Shown here: in pieces, positions 13,001 through 22,000 of the stretch | How positions within the stretch are numbered: position 1 is the stretch's first letter | How the letters are laid out: each line of letters opens with the position of its first letter | Origin: Cheilinus undulatus | Lineage: Eukaryota > Chordata > Actinopteri > Labriformes > Labridae | Assembly: GCF_018320785.1 (NCBI RefSeq) | Contig: NC_054867.1 | Coordinates: forward strand, 31,623,855-31,687,854 | Length of the DNA: 64,000 bases | Direction: 5' to 3' | Program-made: the position numbers and the translations under genes | Notes under the pieces: generated by a model | The model's database searches: none | Seen by the model: only the letters and a program-made list of their open reading frames with translations | Told to the model about the DNA's origin: nothing

Positions 13001-16000
13001 CATACAGTCTTTCATAATAATCCACATATTTCTCTGATGTACCAAAGGAGACTCAATGCATTACATGTATGTGACTTTAAGAAAGGCTGTGTCACCACCC
13101 TTTATTTCAAAAGTTTTCATGCAGCCAGTCTAAGAAGAGGACATTGTACAAAGCAGAAGCCTTGTTTCCATGGTTACCAGCAGCTTAATATTCTTTGAGC
13201 AGTGAATTGGGACAAGTTTTGAAGTGTCAATGGGTTTATCAGACACCTGAGAGCAAATCATGCATATGTATTTCCCAAAAAAAAGAGTCAACAAATGAAG
13301 CCAGCAAGTGAAACACAAGTGCAGTTTGGAATATATCAGTAAAAGTCAAACTAAAAAGAGAGATTAATATTTACTAAAGACAGATTCCTTTCCTTCCTTT
13401 TAAAACAGTAATTGTTCACCTACCATTTCTTGAGCAACAACCTCTGGGACCTCGTTCACCAAGTCAAAGGTAAACTCAATGGCGCCAGTGTCTTTGTATT
13501 TTCCCTTTAGCTTTTTAGGATCTTCCACCCACAGCTTCAGGGCAATAGAGGATTTCTTCCCATCATCTTCTTCATTGAGCTCCACCCTCACACCTGTATC
13601 CTCTGCAAAGAATGCATGATTCAGGAGGTCCTTGATGGAGTACCTGCAGGAAACACAAACATCAGTTACTGTACTAGGCTACACTAAAGGTCACTGTGAC
13701 AGTAAACCCTAATGATGCACAACACACAGAAACCTCAACCATGCCAGAGCCAAATACTGGTGTTAACGTCACAGAGCAGGAACAGAAACAAAACAACAGT
13801 GTTCAGGGAAGGGTGAACCACTAACAACAGACAAAATATGTCACAAGCTGAAGATCCTGTCGTAGATCCTGGTCCACTTACCTTTCTTCCCATCTGTGAC
13901 AGATACACTCCCCAATTATTTCCTTTATTTCAGGGTCACTGATTTTACTGTAGCTGGCAGGTTTCACCCCCTAAAGAACAAACAAACAATTACACCACAA
14001 CTCACAAACTGAAAAACACAGAGAGCAGCTATATTCAAGACAGATTAGAAATATTAATCCTAGCCTCTTGAAAAAGACATTTTCTTCCAGACAGCTATGG
14101 GGACTAGATCCACTGCTGCACAGGATGACTTCTTCATAGTTGGAGCTTCAAGTTTAGTTATAAAGTGATAAATAAATAAAGGATGCAAAAATGTAATAAC
14201 CGATGTGATAATTTTTACAATAAAATAATGATGTGCTTGTTGAAACATATTGTCTACGTCACCACTGCAGGTAGAAAAAGATATAAAGCAACTTATAAAT
14301 GAAAGGTTGAATTTTAAAGTTACAAGAAAGTGTTTAACAGGCTATAAAAGTAATACAGGCAAAACAACAGCTTTACTTGCACTGGTATGGCCACTAGCTT
14401 TTGTTGCTAATGTATGCTAATGTTAGCAAAGTTTGCATTAACATGCTGAAACTTTTATGTTAGATCGCTTTGTCTGTGATTCTTCGCCGTCTGTGTTTGG
14501 ATATTATAGCTAGCATAGCTGTGTAATGTTAGCAAACTTCCAAAGCTATCTTTAAGACTCTTCACTTCCTGTGCCACTGTAATATCTGACATAGCGAGCT
14601 TATATGTAATGTTAGCAAACTATGCAATAAAGTAACATACACTTAATTAGCTACTGCTATGATTCCACTTCATCAGTGCTACTACTTGTCTTTATAGCTA
14701 GCATATAGGATACATGTAATATTAGCACACTAAGCAAAAGAACTTATAAGTTAGCCAACTATAGGCCTAAGCATGATTCTTCACCACCTGTCCTGCAGTA
14801 ATATTTTACATCTAGCATATAGATTTACTCCTGGCAAACTTAGCACTAAAATGTAACATACATGTCTGCGTTTTTTATTCTCTCTCTTCTCCACCTCTGC
14901 TTCTGTATATGACAACGCAAGCTAATTTTTAATATCAGCAAACTAGATAATAAAGTAACATACACCGAGTTACCTACCTCTCTTCTTTGCCAGTGCTGTC
15001 ATCATTATAGATAGCTTACAGGATATTAGCATGTCATATATCGCATATTTCAGTTTTATATTGCATTACAGTACACTTAAATGCAGTAAAGAGCACTTAA
15101 CCACAGCAGATTAGTATTGTCCCAAATCAAGCCATGTCATTTTTATTTTTTTTATATTATTTATTTTGTCTTTTACTTGATTGGAATATGCTGCTGTTGC
15201 TAGTAACACACTAGCTAGCATATGCTAAAGTTAACTAGCTGATGTTAATGTAAGCTAGCGCACAAGCGTGCTTTTGAGTGCACCAGTAATAAACTGTGTT
15301 TGAGTATAGCCTACTTCTCAGTGTGAACACCCTTTGCACACTTATGCTCTCAAAATATTTAGTATTGCAGCAGTATGTAATTTGGGATATGCTATATACG
15401 GAAATTATATTAGCAAACTTAGCATTAATATGTAATGTGAACCTCTAAGTTCGTTAGCTATCTGTAATGCTTTTTACCACCTTTGCTACAGCAATATTTG
15501 ACATCTAACTTATACAAATGTACTTTTAACAAACTGGACATGGACATGCAATATGCACTTCTGGGTTTCTGTCAATCTCTCCTCCTCTGCTTCTGTAATA
15601 TTTGACATCAGGAGTAAATAAATTTACATTGTGTTTGTATTTGCGTCTACGGCTAGAATGTAGCTTAAGCTAATGCATAATTAGCTAATTAATTTTGATC
15701 TTTTTTTTAAGTTAAGTAATGGTTGAGATTTGTTGCTTAGCATATTCTATGAGACATTTACCTCTCAACCTTGAACCCTGGTTGAATGTAGTGGACATTA
15801 GATTTAAACTTTTAAATACTGGGTTGCTTTGTAAATTCAGTAAACTGTCAAATATACCAATCTAATTGATGATCATTAGTTGTAACTTTCTCTTCGCATC
15901 TCAGTACACTTGCAAAAAATATAGGCTATAAAATTATGTGTTGAATAAGCCTGGGTCTTATATTTTGCAATACCGAGCACAGTTATGTTAATGCCAGGTA

Positions 16001-19000
16001 AAAACAGCTTTAAACATGGACTCACACTGGTCACTTTGCGGTAGATTTGAGCTGCATTTTGACACTCGGAGTAGGGGTATTCTGAGGTTGCCATCTCCAG
16101 CATGCACATCCCAAACGCGTAAACATCCACAGCTTCATCATAGTGCTCCTCATACATTTCTGGGGCCATGAACTCTGGAGTGCCTGGAGAGTTAATGTAA
16201 GAGACAGGGATAAATTACCATCTCAGACTCGATGTTCTAGGCTTGATCTTATTTCAGCAAGATCAATACCAGTGACAAGGACTGAAATTCAACACAACTC
16301 CTTCATCATGACAAATATTTAGGTTTTGTTCCATCAAATGACAGATAAACACAATTTAAAGTTATAAAAGATATATTCTCGTATTCATTTTTATTTTTTT
16401 AAATCAATATGAAGCAACTCTTTCAGAGTCAAACCATTGTGGCCTTTTTAATATAATTCAGTACAGGGGTGCCTGCAAATTTTTAAATATTCAAGGATTT
16501 TATCCAAAGAGTCTCATTCAACTGCCAATGCAGTGGTCTTACAGGTGTCCAATTTTTGACATTCTAAAACTTTCAAGGATCCACACTAACCCTGAGTGGT
16601 CCATCTCCAGCTTGATTCTGCCATCCTCAAAAGTTCCCAAAAATCTATTATTGCAGGTTTGAAATATATTTCATTCAGATTTAAATAAAAGAGTCAAATG
16701 ACTAACCTATAACACTTTTAGCAAAGGAGGCCCTCTTCAGTGTTGCTAGGCCCAGGTCTCCGATTTTAACAGAGCCGGTAGGACCTGTGATGAAGATGTT
16801 GTCACACTTGAGGTCTCTGTGGATGATGGGAGGAGTCCTTGTGTGGAGGAAGTGGAGGCCTTTGAGGATCTGTCTGCACCAGCTCCGGAGGACTTTGGGC
16901 TTCATCACCTTAAAACGCTTCAGGTAGCTGTGGAGGCGAAACAAACTATGAAAAAGAGGTTCCAGGTACAGACATTTGCTTTTAAAACCACAATTAATGG
17001 TCAATGGACAAACTAACTATTGACGTCATTCCTCCTCCTTGTTTATTTAGAAGTTTTTCTAATGAGTTGTTGGTTTGTTGAATTGCTGTTACTTAATTAA
17101 GCTGCAGACATGCACTAAATATGAATCCCTGATGACTCTTGTAGTCACAAACAAATTTAAACGGGCTGCCTGAGAGCCTTTTTCCTATTCTTACATTAGA
17201 TTATTTATTTTTCTTTACTAATTAGGTTTTGAGAAAAAAGGATAAAAATAACAACTATTTTTTACCCTTTTAAGGAACATATGTGAGTCTCTATTCAGTG
17301 TGACGTTCACTGTAATGGTGTCATTCAGTTGGTATGAAACTTGATGCACATAAAGCAGACAGTCCAGTCGTCATTACTTTAAGGTTGTTTGAGACTGCAA
17401 GATATTATCCACAAACCAGTACACCTAAATTATGCCAGTGAAGTAAAAAAACAACTTTTAACTCACGTTTTTAGCGTCCCTGAAGTCATCAGCTCAGTCA
17501 CCAGAACGATACACTTCTTCCCTTTCACCGGTGACTCCCAGAAGTCGTAGAACCGCACGATGTTGGGGTGCTGCAGTGCCTTCAACATCTCTGCCTCCTC
17601 TTTGAACCTTTGTCTCTCAGCTTTGGACAGTTTCCGTTCCTGGAGTGAATGAAGGAAGACAATTAGTGCTTCAAAATTGAGAAATAATGGCTTTCAAGGT
17701 CGCCCGTTCTTTTGTTTTTTTCTGGAGCCTTATCAGAGGAGCAGCTGCTGCAGTGATCAATTCTGTCCAGATTTAACAACTTTATGATGGTAATAGAAGA
17801 CAGAAAATACTTTTTAAGCACCTTTAAGAAGTCTTTAGAAGCAGAGCAGCCCCAGCTGTGTTTGAAGTGCACACAAACATGGCATTTATGGTGGGTAAAC
17901 ATGGGGGTCTGAACTGTCTTTATGTCATAACTGTGTATAAAACAGACAGCTAATCACAACTATGAGTGGAAACTAGACTATTTCTATAATCTAAATAAAC
18001 TTTTATTTCTTGTTGTGATCCAGATACAAATTATCTTAAAGGTATGCAGTAAATGTGCTGTAAAATAACCTTAAGACCAGCTAGATATATTCTTTTATTA
18101 TAAATGCTTAAAAATCTGTTTTTCATTTACCTTGTATAAATCTTTAAATCCTACATATTTGGTGTTACAGACCTGAGTGAATCCGTGTATACTCGATCAA
18201 TATTTTGGCCCCTGCCTTCCCTGAACTGTTGTATAAATAGTAAAAGAGCTGACAGAGAACATCCTCTACATTTCTGCTTCCCTCCAGTCAGCATAGCAGA
18301 TACAAGCCGACCACCTCGGCCACGACATATGCTACATGACCTTCAGATTTTCTCCGCTGCTGTCTCAATACACACATTTTAATGGTAATGATGAGTGTGC
18401 ACACAGTTTGTCTGATATCATCTACAATAATCTGCAGTACATCTCCGGGCAGGGATTACACACTGATGCTGGAGAGTCAGGTTTCATTCATAGCCCATGG
18501 CAACCTATACAACGCTTAGCCTGAAGCACCTTAGGTTACTGTGCAGGATAAACCTCCTGCTGTGTAATACAAACATATTTTATATTTTACAGCTGCATCT
18601 TTATTCCCATAATGTCTGATTTTTATTCACAGATTATTTATGGTTCTATGCAGAGACAAGATAAAAGGGTGTGGCTCCTACAACACATAATCAGCTTAAG
18701 TAAAAATTCATTCTGTAAATAAGAACTGAGTAAGAAAGGGTACGGGTAGCTCTGATTATTATTAGTTAATGAAATGTGAAGGAGCAAGGACATTGCGCTG
18801 CATTTCATATGAATCTCGATCTCTGTGCATCAGATACTACACGTCTTACACAGCGTCCTGAAGTGAACCTGACTCTCCTCCTTCCTCTCTCAGTGTTGGT
18901 GCAGAGGGCTGCATCAGCAGGATTGACTCTTCAAAAAAACACATCACTGTGGTAAATCCTCAGCGCTTTAAATCCACATTTAGACTCATTACAAAGCAAT

Positions 19001-22000
19001 CAAACAGGACAAATAATAATGTCAGACTGTGAGATGAGATCTCACAGGGGTAGAGGGTTTTTACTGAATCATGTTGCATCATTTGCTTATTTCTAGTAAA
19101 CAACTAGCTCAGCAGATGTTTTATCGTCATTCAGGGGATAAATTAGTAACAAGATGAGCAGTCTGGTTTGCTGGGCACAGGGCGCAAGCTCCTCTTCAGA
19201 TCAGATTTGACTCTCTGTGAGCATCTATGTTTTCTGCTGTCTCACGCTTAGCCTGACTCTCCAATCACACACACAGCACTGTTTGAGCTACAGTGGCTTT
19301 TGTGAGCGAGGCGCACAGACACAAAAGCTCTGAAGGGCAAGGCCTCACCTCCAGAGACTGAATTGTTGAATCATCACCAGCTCTCCCATAAGAACCTGAT
19401 TAACTACACTGTACATTGCAGAGATTATCTTTCAGTGATGCGTTGAAGAAAAAAATGCTTTATTGTAGAAGAACTGAATAACACCAGTGGATGATTTCTT
19501 CCAAAATCAATAACAAAAGAAAACTTGAAAAAGCATCACACACCAAGTCCCTAATAAAGATTTAAAAAACTAAAACTGTCTGACTCTTAATTAAGCTACA
19601 CAGGTTCAAACACTGCGTCTTTAAAATTAAGAAGAAAAGCAGTGAAGTGAGGCTGATTCTTGATTTAAAACCAAGAGAAATGTACATGATGTAAAGCTGA
19701 TTTTGTTTTAATTACTACAAGGATTGATTGAAAGATAGCGTCAATGAGCCTCATATGCATATCATTGTGCTAAAACTAATGGAAAACTGCACCTCACATT
19801 CATACTTTCCTCTCTACATGTGCCTTAAAGAGCTATGAGATTAGTAAAGGGAATGTCTTATACTGACTGAGTTAAGCTGCCATCTTTGTTATTTTTCCCC
19901 TCAGGTCACATCGGGTGAACCTGGATCCTGAGAGAGCAGGAAGGCAGAAACACAAATGTGTTCAAGTCAAATTGAAACCGTGACTCACCCCCGTTATAAT
20001 AATTCATAAATGAGAAGTTGGTTTAATGAAGCTGAAGTGATGACTCAGGCTAACCCATATTATTGTTTCATTCCTTATTAAACCTTTAAACCCCTGTGTA
20101 GGAGAACCAGCCAGCAAACAGACAAAGAAAAACAGCCATTCAAATCAGGTGGTGTAATGCTTAGTATACAACCTGCTTCAGGCAATATAATGAATGTCCT
20201 TTGCTGGAATTACTCAGAAATTAAAGTATTTTGACTTCTAGTACAAAAAGCTAAGTAAACTTTAGGTCAGATATACTTGTTTTGTGAATGTGTCAGTTTT
20301 AAAACTTAGTGGCAGTGCCATTGTTTCCTTTAGAAAGACTATAAAATATGCACACCTTTGGTACTTTGTACATGGTATTATGTTTTAAATTTAACCTCAT
20401 TTTAAGGATAAAACAAAATATTAATAGCAATTTGTATTTATTGTTGTCCTGGCCAAGATTCTAATAGTTTGGGATTTTGCTTCATTCTTTAACTTGATTT
20501 AGTTTTTACTTTTTGTTTTGAATTTTAGTTGAGTTTTAATTCGTCTTTACTGCCATTTTTTTTAGTTTAGTTTAGTTTTTAAGGCTTTGTTTTTGTTTAG
20601 CTTTTATTAGATTTGGTGTTAGTTCTAATAAGGGGAACTTGTTAGGGGCGAGACACAAAAAGGGCAGAAAAAGTAAACATTATCCATTTTATTAGACATT
20701 CAAACAGGCTACTCGACACTTCATTGTATTCATCCTAAATAGATATTTGAATACAACTCAAGACCTAAAATCAACCACTGTGTGAAGTCTTCTTCTATCA
20801 AACCAAGACATTTTACTCTCTCCAAGTTATGAAGTATATGTCAGCCAGTCTGCTGCAGTCAAAGATTAAAGAAAGGAGATTTTGTCCCTCAGTAACTGTC
20901 CACAATACTGACATGCTACATTAATGGACACCTCACTGGCAATGGCATGACATCTCACCAGTTTCACAGGAAGTTGCCACAACTCTCATATAAAATCTCT
21001 GATTTGCTTCAAATTGCATGTGTATGAGCAAGGTCTGCCCTTGTTTGAGTTGAAACGTTAATTTCATTGTTTCACCGTAGCACTCCCTACTGGCAACAGG
21101 AAGTGACACACCTGAGCCATATCTTTATACATATTAGCTGAACCTATCAAGCTTAGATTTCTTATTACAGGACACCTCACTGGCTATGGCGAGCATTTCG
21201 AATAACTTGCCGGTTTCACAGGAAGTTGGCATATCTCTTATATGAAACATCTGATTTGCTTCAAAGCTATCATGTATGATCAAGGTCTGTCCCTCTTCAT
21301 ATACGATGGTTAATTTCACTATTTTGCGCTAGTGCCGCCCACTGTAACAAACCAGAAACCAGAACCTCTTACAGAAAATCTCCCATCTTAATTTAAGTGA
21401 ATGAAGTTTTATACAATTAATAATATCTGTCCTGCCCACATCACATTTACATGATATTTGCTCCTTACTTTCTCATACTGCCACCTAGTGTTAAGGGGCA
21501 GAACCACCTCATATACAAAGTGCAACATGCGTATTATTTTTGAGTTGAAGGATTTACATGCTCTCTCTGCTGTGCTGCAGCTCACTGCACAGCTTGCCAA
21601 CCCAGCTTCTGCCACACACCCGCAGTTGCGGTACACTCCGACATTCAGTGGGTTGCAAGGGCCCTTTAGTACTGCTTGCAGCCCTAGTTTTAGTTAGTCC
21701 TGTAGGCAGTTTTAGTTAGTTTTTGTTTTTTGTAAAGCTTAGTTTTTATATAGTTTTAGTCAACTTAAAATGATTTTTACATGTTACTTTTAGTCATTTT
21801 ATTAGTCTTGGTTGACTATAATAACCTTGGTCCTGACTCGTAACACATATATATGATCAGTGGGGCACAACATTGAAACTTGATCGAAAAAATACAATCT
21901 GTAAATAGATTTTGGTGCAAATTTGAGTCACAGCATCGCTTCATGTCTTCATACAGTAGTGAGGTTAATATGAATAGGAGTTAAAGAAGACACTAAAGAT

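Noticed and set aside
14380-15720. CRISPR-like array
   Set aside because: Repeated words have no constant repeat or spacer length, and the genome is vertebrate.
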